DNA of 16,436 bases, from assembly GCA_946482615.1 (NCBI GenBank), contig CAMLSF010000088.1, positions 1-16,436 of the forward strand, read 5' to 3'. The notes below the pieces were generated by a model. The model ran no database searches and was not told the origin of the DNA. It saw nothing but the letters and a program-made list of their open reading frames with translations. Of the stretch, positions 6,901 through 14,278 are shown one piece after another. This DNA comes from an uncultured Chromatiaceae bacterium (GTDB lineage: Bacteria; Pseudomonadota; Gammaproteobacteria; Enterobacterales; Alteromonadaceae). The position numbers and the translations under genes were made by a program. Each line of letters starts with the position of its first letter. Position 1 is the stretch's first letter.

Positions 6901-8454
6901 AGCATACAGCTGACGTTTTTCTGTCACATCATCAAAAGTAGCCAACAACTGATCTGGCTGCCCTTCCTGACTAAATCGTTGCATCATCAGTTTTATCGTT
7001 AAAATACGGCCTGACTGATGCCGTAACTGAATATCTGTCTCTGCCAGATTTTGATCTTTGGACGAAAAACTGGTTGCCATAAATTGCTCAGGATTTTGGG
7101 CTAAATCGCGTAAAGACAGTTTAAGTAACCCGGCCTCAGAATAGCCCAGCAAGGACTGCAGTTTTTTATTGACCCGGATAAAAGGCTGATGAGTCCGTGA
7201 CAATATAGCCATGCCGGAAAAAGGCATATCAAAAAAAGCCTGAACTGTTTTGTCCTGCTCTGTTTGTTTCGCAGCTAATGCCAGTTGATGCGACTGAAGC
7301 AATTCCCGCCAATACAACAAAGCACCAAGCACCAGTAACATCAGCAAAGTACCTGAAACAATCGACAGCCAGAGCAACAAGGTATCCAAAGGGTGCAGTA
7401 CTTCTGCCACATCAATTTTGCTGACCAACATCCAGTTGGTTTGCCGTATCGGCGTATAAGCGCCCAATACAGGTTGATTGCGGTAATCCAGTTCTTCTGC
7501 GGTATGAAATTGCCGTTGCCTCAACGCCTTTGCAGCCAGCAGGGGACCATCAATATCAGCATCTTTGATGACAGATTGTTGTGGATGACGTAATGGATTT
7601 AAAAACACCACTGAACGCCCTTGTTGCTGCACCAGCAAAACTTCAGCGGTTGGGCTGGACACTGGCCAGTTTTGAATAGATGGAAACAAATACAGGCTGG
7701 TATCCACCACAAATACCAGCTGATATACATGCTGCCCTATAGCCAGTGGTAAGAACCAGCTTAATTGGCAGTACCTGTCCAGTCTGTCGTTATCACATTG
7801 GGTTGCAGGCTGAGGCTGATCTTTCACGCCAGATAACGCATCAAATTTCAAGGCTCGGCCTAATGCAAGACGTTGCTGCCCCTGCGGGTCAAATAACAAC
7901 ACAGAATGAAAAGAATGCTCAGCAATCATAGAGGCCAGCCGGTTTCGCACATCAGCTATATTCTCTTCCCGCTCAAGATACTGCTGTAATTTTTGCCGGA
8001 ATGAACTGTCGCGGGATAAACCATTGATGTCGTACTGCCGCTCTGCTAACCAAAGCTCCAGTTGCTGCTTTTTAATCTCGGTGACGGTACGCAGATCGGC
8101 CGTAGCCTGAGTTTTTAACTGATTACCATGTACCCACTTGGTCATAACAGCCATGGCTGGTATAGCCAGCAAAAAGGCCAGAATAAGTGCAATGACACGT
8201 AATTGCTTATATCGTACTGAGACCACTGAATCAAAGAACTGCTGTTTACGCCAGGTGGCAAGTAACAGATAAAGCAGGCAGCCGCTGAGACAAACAAAAG
8301 CGACCCCTTTGACTGTACCTAACAGCGAATTTATTTCCGGATCGCTGACGGTTAAATGCAATAAATGGTCAGAACCAAAAATCCACAACAATGCAAAACT
8401 GCAATACAGCAGCACAATACGAATAGCGGTTAAAGGGTAAGCAGGTGTGGCCAT
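3907..8454 (-). CDS. Membrane sensor diguanylate cyclase/phosphodiesterase (Cache-PAS-GAF-GGDEF-EAL)
   Basis: A 1515-residue protein predicted to make or break cyclic di-GMP at the inner membrane. Order: two N-terminal helices (about 11-28 with ALLWIFGSDHLL, and 43-66), a third helix (86-106), a periplasmic segment of about 250 residues with dCache-like features (late motif GAYTPIRQTNWMLVSKID), helix four (358-382), PAS1 (about 402-520), PAS2 (535-650, PAC-like end), PAS3 (663-780), GAF (790-955), PAS4 (965-1085), GGDEF and EAL. The GGDEF motif is intact at 1166-1170, with an RDID inhibitory I-site at 1157-1160. The EAL domain keeps EAL at 1295-1297, NLSS, ELTES, DDFGTGYSS, LKIDKSF and AEGVE, so both activities look possible. 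The signal is unknown. The ribosome site is weak (GGATAG). The gene follows mmcQ/yjbR by 24 bases on the same strand. Confidence 0.92.
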   Translation of the reverse strand: MATPAYPLTAIRIVLLYCSFALLWIFGSDHLLHLTVSDPEINSLLGTVKGVAFVCLSGCLLYLLLATWRKQQFFDSVVSVRYKQLRVIALILAFLLAIPAMAVMTKWVHGNQLKTQATADLRTVTEIKKQQLELWLAERQYDINGLSRDSSFRQKLQQYLEREENIADVRNRLASMIAEHSFHSVLLFDPQGQQRLALGRALKFDALSGVKDQPQPATQCDNDRLDRYCQLSWFLPLAIGQHVYQLVFVVDTSLYLFPSIQNWPVSSPTAEVLLVQQQGRSVVFLNPLRHPQQSVIKDADIDGPLLAAKALRQRQFHTAEELDYRNQPVLGAYTPIRQTNWMLVSKIDVAEVLHPLDTLLLWLSIVSGTLLMLLVLGALLYWRELLQSHQLALAAKQTEQDKTVQAFFDMPFSGMAILSRTHQPFIRVNKKLQSLLGYSEAGLLKLSLRDLAQNPEQFMATSFSSKDQNLAETDIQLRHQSGRILTIKLMMQRFSQEGQPDQLLATFDDVTEKRQLYADLNRSHQQQLHNSQQLDAILAASSTVLHRIELDGTSCKTSWVSSNIERLFGYSVEQSLSDQWWEHGVHPEDKALAGLAIEQTLLHGHYRHEYRFFDAAGHLRFIRDDLRLLPELREGKQHIIGAMVDITELRQARLEQEASSDKLKTLFNTMSEGLVLHDKTGAIVDANPAAERILNCSLAEMRAQLPKAEAWKTIYEDGSQYPTELYPSNEVLRTGAPVRDVVMGIERGQIQRWLKVNAEPLFEQEQLSGALVTVDDISAEVHFRRELKQRALVMSNLADMAARFLQHSDWLQLLRSMLPAISRALDVDAIYLYQNTVHHELVSGALLTQWRRDQKEHVRTFKQLNNQLSRWYPAIQQLTKGNIVAGQAKDMDHMLQPVLKRFRIQAIALMPVMVDGVWWGLLGVEQHHNCREWNQVELDALKMLATALGNAVKRQQFESSLQQAAAVFESTREGIMVTDAANRIIQVNQSLLQMLGYKEEEVIGNTPAMFASGRHDESFYRQMWQDLKEQGHWQGEVWNRRKNGEIYPELLSINTILDASQHVSHYVAVFADITQLKASEQELAYLAHHDVLTDLPNRLLMSSRLQNAVDLAKRDQHQFAVLMMDLDRFKYINDSFGHPAGDELLKLVAASLKQRLRDIDTVARFGGDEFIILLEQLHQSEDAARFATQLITDMSQPWLLSNNAEVRIGASIGISVYPDHGTEGEILLSNADAALYRAKEQGRGRFAYYSDDLTLYARQRIDLEARLRGALAQNQFLVYYQPQTDIKTGRIVGAEALVRWNDPVEGLIPPARFIPIAEDTGLIGAIGDWVLAETCRQGALWRQAGLPDLKLAVNLSSHQFSHGDIGAQTAQILKETGFPAELLELELTESAIMSREQQAELVLSDLHQMGVKLAIDDFGTGYSSFAYLQRYQLDVLKIDKSFVDEVAENSESQAIVTAIISMAHILGLKALAEGVERQEQLEYLALQGCDYYQGYLCSKALPAADFEQLIRSQNT

Positions 8455-8478
8455 GTCTATCCGTGTCAGTTTATTTTT

Positions 8479-8841
8479 CTAAGCATCTTTGTGCAGTAAC
8501 GCCTGTTTTTGTACTTTTGATAAAGAGTGGATCACCAAAAGTCTGGACTGGTCTATTTGTCGTTTGATTTCCTGCTCCGGCACTGTGTTGTTCAAACGCA
8601 GCGTATTCCAGTGCTTTTTATTCATATGATAACCGGGGGTGATAGCCGGAAAAATATCACGTAAGGCCAGAGCTTCATCCGGATCACATTTTAAATTCAG
8701 CCGCGCTTCACCCTGCCCTGAAAACAGAATAGCAAAGATTTTGCCTTTTACTTTATAGACATAGAGATCCGGACCAAAAGGAAAATCCTCTTCAGTTCCC
8801 ATCAGTTCAAGGCAGTAATCACGTACAGCGGAAAATTGCAT
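8479..8841 (-). CDS. MmcQ/YjbR family protein
   Basis: A 120-residue protein of the MmcQ/YjbR family, whose usual length is about 110-120. Typical marks are the N-terminal CLELMG followed by FPFGPD, a strand-rich middle (YVYKVKGKIFAILF), LNLKCDPDEA, and the signature PGYHMNKKHWNTLRL. The family has a CyaY-like fold and has been proposed to bind DNA, but its role is not established. The protein is cytosolic and has no catalytic motif I can name. The start has TAAGG about five bases upstream. It precedes the GGDEF/EAL gene by 24 bases and could be co-transcribed with it, though nothing links the two functions. Confidence 0.85.
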   Translation of the reverse strand: MQFSAVRDYCLELMGTEEDFPFGPDLYVYKVKGKIFAILFSGQGEARLNLKCDPDEALALRDIFPAITPGYHMNKKHWNTLRLNNTVPEQEIKRQIDQSRLLVIHSLSKVQKQALLHKDA

Positions 8842-8891
8842 AGACCTTATCCGGCAGATTGCAGCAGTACAGAATGCAGAACGCCAATTAA

Positions 8892-8915
8892 AAAACCAAT
8901 CACAAAACCAATCAC
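8892..8915. repeat. 12-bp tandem repeat, two copies
   Basis: AAAACCAATCAC occurs twice head to tail (8892-8903 and 8904-8915), and the next four bases (AAAA) begin a third copy. The repeat lies between the S9 peptidase terminator and mmcQ, about 50 bases before the mmcQ start. In the minus sense it reads GTGATTGGTTTT twice. It could arise by slippage and may overlap the mmcQ promoter, since TTGTGA resembles a -35, but I cannot assign a -10 with confidence. Confidence 0.7.
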
Positions 8916-8943
8916 AAAAGCAAAGAAGGCTGCTTATGCAGCC
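8916..8943 (-). terminator. Intrinsic terminator of the S9 peptidase gene
   Basis: In the minus sense, a GC-rich 6-bp stem (GGCTGC/GCAGCC, 8928-8943) with loop ATAA is followed by TTCTTTGCTTTT. It starts about a dozen bases after the peptidase stop. The stem is short but the T-rich tail and position support termination. Confidence 0.65.
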
Positions 8944-8955
8944 CTCTGCGACAAC

Positions 8956-10977
8956 TTATTTGCTGGTATGTAATTTCATCCAGGCAAAAACTTCGTTGTA
9001 CCAACGCTCCGCATTACGGGGTTTTAAGATCCAGTGGTTTTCATCCGGGAATATCACCAGTCTGGATTCTATGCCTTTGCGCTGCAAGGTGGTAAAAGCG
9101 CCCAGCCCCTGCGCATAAGGCACGCGATAATCTTTTAAACCGTGGATCACCAGCATAGGGGTTTTCCAGTTATCCACTAAAGCGGACGGATTAAACTTCT
9201 GATAATCCCCCTCTTTGTTCCAGACCGGACCGCCCATATCATGTTCAGGGAACCACAGCTCTTCCGTACTGCCGTAAAAGCTTGGCATATCAAATAAACC
9301 GGCATGGTTGACTAAACATTTAAAACCTTCAGGCCAGTTACCAGCAATCCAGTTCATCATGTAACCACCATACGAAGCGCCTAAAGCACATGCATTGGTG
9401 CCATCCAGCCATTTTTCTTTTTCAGTGATAAAAGCTAAACCTTTTTGTAAATCCACCAGTGGTTTGCCACCCCAATCCCGGGCGATAGAGTCAGTAAAAG
9501 CCTGACCGTACCCCGTAGAACCGTGGAAATCGATCATCACCACGCCATAACCCTGAGCTGCCCATAACTGCGCATTCCAGCGGTAGTTAAACATATTGCC
9601 AAAGCTGCCTTGCGGCCCGCCGTGCACAATAAAGGCGATGGGGTATTTTTGGCCTTCTTTGTAATTGACTGGTTTCATCCAGTAGCCATGCACTGTTTCG
9701 TCATTGGCACCGGGGAAATTAAACTGGGCAAATTCAGCGAACTGAATATCAGCCAAAGCCTCTTTGTTGATTTGGGTTAAGGCTGTTGGTGCGCCGGTTT
9801 CAGCGGTAATTTGATAGATATCGCTCGGCTTGTCGAGGCTGTGATTGGTAAAAATCAGCTTATTGCCCGCTACATTTAAGTCATTGGCTGTACCGTCGGC
9901 ATACACTTTACTGATATCGCCAAAGCTGGTGTTAATAGAGAAAATACCGTGCTGGCCTGTGTCCTGAGCTGTGACATAAATGGTTCTGTTGTCCGCACCA
10001 AATTTATAGTCACTGATGGATCTGTCCCACTCAGGCGCCAGCTCTTTCCGCTGACCTGTCACCATATCCAATAAAATCAAACCGAAACGATCCGCCTCAT
10101 AGACTGGCTTTTTCATCGCTAAATAAGCCATAAAACGACCGTCGCTGGAGAACGAAGGTTTGGCATCCCAGGCGGCGTTGTCGCGGGTTAAGTTGACTTT
10201 TTCGCCACCTTTGACCGACACCTGAAAAATATCAAAGTTGGTATGCCAGGCCTGATCCACGCCAGGAATTTTGGCACTGAACACCAGATTTTTACCATCA
10301 GGTGTGAAGGATACTTCGTTGATCCCTGCTATATCAGTATTCCATTCAGGCAACAAATCTTTAGCATCCGTGACTTTTTTGCCCGTTAAATCTGCAATGT
10401 ACAAATGACTTCTGAATTCGTCCGCCCAGGTATCCCAATGCCGCACCATCAGTTGGTCATACACCATGGCACTGTCTTCCTGACCAGCTTTGACTTGTTT
10501 AGCTTCGACTGTGCAGGACAAGGTTTCACAACCTGGCTTAGCCGCCATTTGCAGTACAATTTTGCTGCTGTCATCTGACACTAAAAAACCGTCTACATCT
10601 AAAGGCAACTCTGTGATCTGCTGAGCTTCACCACCAGTCACAGGCAAACGCCAAACCTGTGCAGTACCAGAGCGGCCTGCGATAAAATACAAAGCACTGC
10701 TGTCTTTGCTCCAGGCCACACTGTGTTCTTTGTCATCATTAAAGGTTAAACGACTGACTTTGTTATTTTGCTGCAGATCAATTAAATACAGATCGGCACT
10801 GGTATCGGCAGGCGCCAGACCACCATTTTTCTGACCGTAAACCAGGTAACGTCCATCAGGAGACACCACCACATCGTAAACTTTGTTCAGTTTATTTAAA
10901 TGCTCAATGGTCAGAGGGGTTTTGGCGACAGCGGCACCGCTTAGCAAAGCAGCGGTGAGAAAGATCCAGGCTTTCAT
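8956..10977 (-). CDS. Secreted S9 family serine peptidase (prolyl oligopeptidase / DPP-like)
   Basis: A 673-residue exopeptidase of the prolyl oligopeptidase clan. The ATG at 10977 is preferred to one four codons upstream because GGGAG lies six bases before it. It gives a clean signal peptide MKAWIFLTAALLSGAAVA, with cleavage before KTPL, so the enzyme is periplasmic or secreted. Residues about 35-390 form a beta-propeller with WD40/PD40-type strands (VVVSPDGRYLVYG, VSFTPDGKNLVFS, PSFSSDGRFMAYL). The C-terminal alpha/beta-hydrolase carries Ser535 in GASYGG, Asp616 in GLKDYRVP and His648 in ENHW, the full catalytic triad. HGGPQGSFG supplies the oxyanion region. A CETLSC pair in the propeller may form a disulphide. 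Likely substrates are short peptides; the exact specificity (acylaminoacyl-, dipeptidyl- or alanyl-peptidase) cannot be read. It sits downstream of fumarase, separated by a terminator. Confidence 0.92.
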   Translation of the reverse strand: MKAWIFLTAALLSGAAVAKTPLTIEHLNKLNKVYDVVVSPDGRYLVYGQKNGGLAPADTSADLYLIDLQQNNKVSRLTFNDDKEHSVAWSKDSSALYFIAGRSGTAQVWRLPVTGGEAQQITELPLDVDGFLVSDDSSKIVLQMAAKPGCETLSCTVEAKQVKAGQEDSAMVYDQLMVRHWDTWADEFRSHLYIADLTGKKVTDAKDLLPEWNTDIAGINEVSFTPDGKNLVFSAKIPGVDQAWHTNFDIFQVSVKGGEKVNLTRDNAAWDAKPSFSSDGRFMAYLAMKKPVYEADRFGLILLDMVTGQRKELAPEWDRSISDYKFGADNRTIYVTAQDTGQHGIFSINTSFGDISKVYADGTANDLNVAGNKLIFTNHSLDKPSDIYQITAETGAPTALTQINKEALADIQFAEFAQFNFPGANDETVHGYWMKPVNYKEGQKYPIAFIVHGGPQGSFGNMFNYRWNAQLWAAQGYGVVMIDFHGSTGYGQAFTDSIARDWGGKPLVDLQKGLAFITEKEKWLDGTNACALGASYGGYMMNWIAGNWPEGFKCLVNHAGLFDMPSFYGSTEELWFPEHDMGGPVWNKEGDYQKFNPSALVDNWKTPMLVIHGLKDYRVPYAQGLGAFTTLQRKGIESRLVIFPDENHWILKPRNAERWYNEVFAWMKLHTSK

Positions 10978-11002
10978 AAATTCTCCCATAAGAATGTTCC
11001 TG

Positions 11003-11034
11003 AAAAAACGCCCTGAAGTTCAGGGCGTTTTTTT
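11003..11034 (-). terminator. Strong bidirectional intrinsic terminator after fumarase
   Basis: A 14-bp perfect stem (11003-11016 with 11020-11033, core ACGCCCTGA) closes a 3-base loop, with six T's at the end in the minus sense and seven in the plus sense. It lies 17 bases after the fumarase stop. Its distal edge is only 25 bases before the S9 peptidase start codon, so it also falls in the leader of that gene if transcription begins upstream. Confidence 0.9.
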
Positions 11035-11051
11035 CGTTATCTATTTAGTAT

Positions 11052-12575
11052 TCAGGCGCTTTGGTCAAGTTCAGCTATCTTCACTTTCCAAATAGCAGGC
11101 CCTTGTTTATGCACGTTATTTCCCTGACTGTCAACCGCCACAGTCACTGGCATGTCCTCCACGTCAAACTCGTAAATCGCTTCCATACCTAAATCGGCGA
11201 AAGCGACAACCCGGGATTTTTTAATAGCTTTGGACACTAAATAAGCTGCGCCACCCACAGCCATTAAATACACAGCTTTGTGCTCTTTAATGCTTTCAAC
11301 CGTTTTGTCACCACGCTCGGATTTACCAATCATGCCCAGTAAGCCAGTCTGGCCTAACATCATGTCAGTGAATTTATCCATGCGGGTGGCTGTGGTAGGG
11401 CCTGCCGGACCCACAACTTCAGAACCTACGGCATCCACTGGTCCTACGTAGTAGATAAAGCGGTTTTTAAAATCAACGCCTTCAGGCAAAGCTTCGCCCT
11501 TGGCCAGCATATCGGCGATACGTTTATGTGCTGCATCACGGCCAGTCAGCATTTTGCCTGACAGCAATACGGTTTCACCGGCTTTCCAGTCCAGCACATC
11601 AGCAGGAGTCACTGTATCTAAATTGACACGGCGCACATTGTTGCCCAGCTCCCAGGTCACTTCCGGCCAGTCTTCCAGCTTAGGAGGAGTTAACACAGCA
11701 GGGCCCGAACCATCTAAATGGAAATGGACATGACGTGTAGCAGCACAGTTCGGGATCATCACCACAGGTTTAGAAGCCGCATGAGTGGCAACAGATTTGA
11801 TTTTGACATCCACCACAGTCGTCAAACCACCTAACCCCTGAGCACCAATACCCAGTTTGTTGACTTTATCGTACAGCTCAACACGCAGCTTTTCGTCTGC
11901 TGTTTCAGCGCCTTTTTCCAGCAGGTCCTGAATATCGACAGGCTCCATCAGAGCTTCTTTGGCCAATACGGCTGCTTTTTCAGCTGTACCACCAATACCT
12001 ATACCCAACATGCCTGGCGGACACCAGCCTGCGCCCATTTTTGGCAGAGTTTCCAGCACCCATTCGACCACTGAGTCAGACGGGTTTAACATCACCATTT
12101 TGGTTTTGTTTTCGCTGCCGCCGCCTTTGGCCGCTATCGCCACTTCGACATGGTGACCCGGGATCATATCGATATGCACCACAGAAGGCGTATTGTCCTG
12201 GGTATTTTTACGGGCACCGGCGGGGTCAGCCACAATAGAAGCACGCAGCGGGTTATGTGGGTTCAGATAAGCACGGCGTGTGCCTTCGTCCACCATTTGC
12301 TGCACTGTCATATCGGTTTTGTCCCATTTCACGTCCATACCGATTTTTACGAAACAGGTCACAATACCAGTGTCCTGACAGATAGGTCTGTTGCCTTCGG
12401 CCGACATACGGGAGTTGATCAGAATTTGGGCTATAGCATCTTTAGCGGCCTGGTTTTGTTCTTTGTGATAGGCCTTTTCCAGAGCCTGGACAAAATCCAG
12501 CGGGTGATAAAAAGAGATGTACTGCAACGCATCTTCGATGCTGTCGATAAAGTCTTGCTGACGAATGACGGTCAT
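11052..12575 (-). CDS. fumA: Class I fumarate hydratase ([4Fe-4S], FumA/FumB type)
   Basis: A 507-residue iron-sulfur hydratase converting fumarate to L-malate in the citric acid cycle. The alpha part (to about 290) and beta part are fused, as in FumA/FumB. Three cluster cysteines are visible: Cys66 (ICQDTG), Cys185 (GAGWCPPG) and Cys277 (IPNCAATRH), spaced as in the family. Other family marks are AKGGGSENK, GIGIGGTAEKA, the GPTTATRMD segment and the C-terminal MEAIYEFDVEDMP. The related L(+)-tartrate dehydratase also belongs to this family, but the full-length fused form and close similarity to gammaproteobacterial fumarases favour fumarase. The start at 12575 (MTVIRQQDF) has AAGGG six bases upstream and matches the usual N-terminus; an ATG at 12590 would add five residues. 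An ERIC element ends 15 bases upstream of the start, and a strong terminator follows the stop. Confidence 0.95.
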   Translation of the reverse strand: MTVIRQQDFIDSIEDALQYISFYHPLDFVQALEKAYHKEQNQAAKDAIAQILINSRMSAEGNRPICQDTGIVTCFVKIGMDVKWDKTDMTVQQMVDEGTRRAYLNPHNPLRASIVADPAGARKNTQDNTPSVVHIDMIPGHHVEVAIAAKGGGSENKTKMVMLNPSDSVVEWVLETLPKMGAGWCPPGMLGIGIGGTAEKAAVLAKEALMEPVDIQDLLEKGAETADEKLRVELYDKVNKLGIGAQGLGGLTTVVDVKIKSVATHAASKPVVMIPNCAATRHVHFHLDGSGPAVLTPPKLEDWPEVTWELGNNVRRVNLDTVTPADVLDWKAGETVLLSGKMLTGRDAAHKRIADMLAKGEALPEGVDFKNRFIYYVGPVDAVGSEVVGPAGPTTATRMDKFTDMMLGQTGLLGMIGKSERGDKTVESIKEHKAVYLMAVGGAAYLVSKAIKKSRVVAFADLGMEAIYEFDVEDMPVTVAVDSQGNNVHKQGPAIWKVKIAELDQSA

Positions 12576-12590
12576 ACTGTGCCCTTCCAT

Positions 12591-12717
12591 TATTCCCGTC
12601 GCTCCTGAAGCTGCAGCTTTGTTGACTGCGCTCTTCGCCCCGGTTACATAGTGGCCTATGCTCCCGGTGACTCACTCGCTTGTCGTCGCGCTGCAACTGC
12701 AATTACTTAGGGTAATA
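12591..12717 (-). repeat. ERIC (IRU) intergenic repeat, full length
   Basis: A 127-bp element with imperfect terminal inverted repeats of about 26 bases (12591-12616 and 12691-12717, meeting at GCTGCAGC/GTTGCAGC) and a central hairpin CATAG-GCCA-CTATG between two CCGG boxes. In the minus sense the core (12629-12675) matches the known ERIC core almost base for base, with blocks GTGAGTCACC, GGGAGC and CCGGGG-GA-GCG, as I recall it from the ERIC-PCR primer sequences. The 127-bp length is the classic ERIC size. It lies in the fumarase leader, oriented with the fumarase strand. Frames crossing it (such as one from 12702) are spurious. Confidence 0.88.
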
Positions 12718-12781
12718 TAAGTTCTATGATTGTGAATTTTCCTGTTGGCTGTTCTGCATCCAGACCAAAAGGCATTTTCTA

Positions 12782-12809
12782 TGTTCAGGTGAATTATTGC
12801 TGATATGAT
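12782..12809 (+). promoter_or_regulatory. Candidate extended -10 promoter for pabB
   Basis: TATGAT at 12804-12809 is preceded by TGA, forming an extended -10 (TGATATGAT). A weak -35 (TGTTCA, 12782-12787) lies 16 bases upstream. Transcription would begin near 12816, about 66 bases before the preferred pabB start. The extended -10 could offset the poor -35. Confidence 0.4.
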
Positions 12810-12882
12810 ACAGCGCAACAGATCCAGCGGCTAGTCAGCAGGCGTATTTTTGCCGGAACCAGCCCGTTTTATGAGACGATTT

Positions 12883-14274
12883 ATGTCACAGTTTTTAAAG
12901 TTAGATGCCAAAGTGCCGCATCTGCTGGAGTATTTTTCTGCTATAGCAGCTGAGCCCTGGGCCATGTTGCTCGACTCAGCCGCCAGCAATCACGTTAACA
13001 GTCGCTTTGATATTCTGGTCGCCCGTCCTGTCGCGACCCTGGTGTATCAGCAGAGTCAATTAATTCAAACCACACAAGGTCAAAACCAGTTGCTGCAAAT
13101 GGACCCTTTTGGTGCTTTGCAGCAGCTGATCAGCCGGTATTTTCCGGATAAACCAACCTTATCCGACAACCCTGATCTACCTTTTGTCGGAGGCGCTTTA
13201 GGTTATTTTGGCTATGACCTGGGAACAGTAATCGAGCCTGTACCCCAAGCGGCAGATTCAGGCGCTTTGTTGCCGGATATGGCTGTAGGTATTTACCTGT
13301 GGGCGCTGATTCTGGATAAACAACAGCAGCAGCTGTGGTATGTGGATTACCGAGGTGATGCAGCAACACACTGGGCCGAAACCTGCAAACTTTTTGCAGC
13401 ACCAGAGAATACCGAAGCCTTTCAACTTACGTCTGACTGGCAAGCCAATATGGATAAGACCAGCTATACCAGCAAGTTTAATCAAATACAAAACTACCTT
13501 CGCAGTGGTGACTGTTACCAGATTAATTTAGCTCAGCGTTTTGCCGCCAGTTACAGCGGTGACGAATGGCAGGCCTATTTAACTTTACGCAGTAAAAATG
13601 CCGCCCCTTTTTCCGCCTTTTTGCGTTTGCCGCAGGGGGCTGTATTAAGTTTATCGCCGGAGCGGTTTTTACAACTCAAAGCTGGCCAGGTTGAGACCAA
13701 ACCAATTAAAGGCACCAGACCCCGTTTTGCCGATCCACAGCTTGATAAGCAAAGCGCAGAAGAGCTGCAGGCCGCACCAAAAGACAGGGCAGAAAATGTG
13801 ATGATTGTCGATTTGCTGCGCAACGATTTAGGCAAACATTGTGTGCCGGGTACGGTAAAAGTACCGGCTTTATTTGCTATTGAATCTTTCCCTGCCGTGC
13901 ATCATCTGGTCAGTACTATTACCGGCACTTTAAGCCCCAATGCCGATGCCTGTGATTTATTGCGTGGTGCTTTTCCCGGCGGCTCTATAACCGGAGCCCC
14001 TAAAGTGCGGGCTATGCAGATTATCGCTGAATTAGAACCCAACAGCCGCTCTGTGTATTGTGGTGCTGTAGGTTATATCAACAGCAGAGGGGATATGGAT
14101 ACCAATATTGCTATCCGCACTTTGGTGATGGCGCAAGGTCAGGCCTTTTGTTGGGCTGGTGGAGGCATAGTGGCAGACTCACAGGTTGATGCGGAATACG
14201 AAGAAACCTTCCATAAAGTCAATAAAATTTTACCTTTACTGGCTCAAACTACAGCTTCAGTATCGATGGACTAA
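12883..14274 (+). CDS. pabB: Aminodeoxychorismate synthase component I
   Basis: Makes 4-amino-4-deoxychorismate from chorismate with ammonia from the PabA glutaminase; PabC then yields p-aminobenzoate for folate. The product has 463 residues from the ATG at 12883; ATG 12871 (plus four residues) and TTG 12850 are alternatives with no better ribosome site. The N-terminal region (about 1-190) resembles the anthranilate synthase I N-terminal domain (FVGGALGYFGYDLG). The chorismate-binding domain follows with GDCYQINLAQRF, SLSPERFL, DRAENVMIVDLLRNDLG, GGSITGAPKVRAM and GGGIVADS. The decisive mark is PIKGTRPR with Lys276: PabB carries this nucleophilic lysine (Lys274 in E. coli), whereas TrpE has alanine (PIAGT). 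No glutaminase domain is fused, so PabA must be encoded elsewhere. nudL starts four bases after the stop. Confidence 0.94.
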   Translation: MSQFLKLDAKVPHLLEYFSAIAAEPWAMLLDSAASNHVNSRFDILVARPVATLVYQQSQLIQTTQGQNQLLQMDPFGALQQLISRYFPDKPTLSDNPDLPFVGGALGYFGYDLGTVIEPVPQAADSGALLPDMAVGIYLWALILDKQQQQLWYVDYRGDAATHWAETCKLFAAPENTEAFQLTSDWQANMDKTSYTSKFNQIQNYLRSGDCYQINLAQRFAASYSGDEWQAYLTLRSKNAAPFSAFLRLPQGAVLSLSPERFLQLKAGQVETKPIKGTRPRFADPQLDKQSAEELQAAPKDRAENVMIVDLLRNDLGKHCVPGTVKVPALFAIESFPAVHHLVSTITGTLSPNADACDLLRGAFPGGSITGAPKVRAMQIIAELEPNSRSVYCGAVGYINSRGDMDTNIAIRTLVMAQGQAFCWAGGGIVADSQVDAEYEETFHKVNKILPLLAQTTASVSMD

Positions 14275-14278
14275 CCAC

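Noticed and set aside
12150..12608. 152-codon plus-strand frame antisense to fumarase
   Set aside because: It lies almost entirely inside the strongly supported fumarase gene on the opposite strand. It has no ribosome site and no family features.
12442..12702. 86-codon minus-strand frame beginning MQLQRDDKRVSHREHR
   Set aside because: Its N-terminal third is translated ERIC sequence and the rest overlaps fumarase in another frame. Arg/Ser-rich frames of this kind are a common false call across ERIC elements.
12788..12815. Approximate inverted repeat TTGC...GCAA near the pabB promoter
   Set aside because: Only the outer four pairs match; the inner positions do not pair, so it is not a credible operator.
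14186..14278. Upstream extension of the nudL frame
   Set aside because: It overlaps the pabB 3' end out of frame and encodes a Lys-rich run unlike NudL N-termini. The ATG at 14279 gives the normal length.
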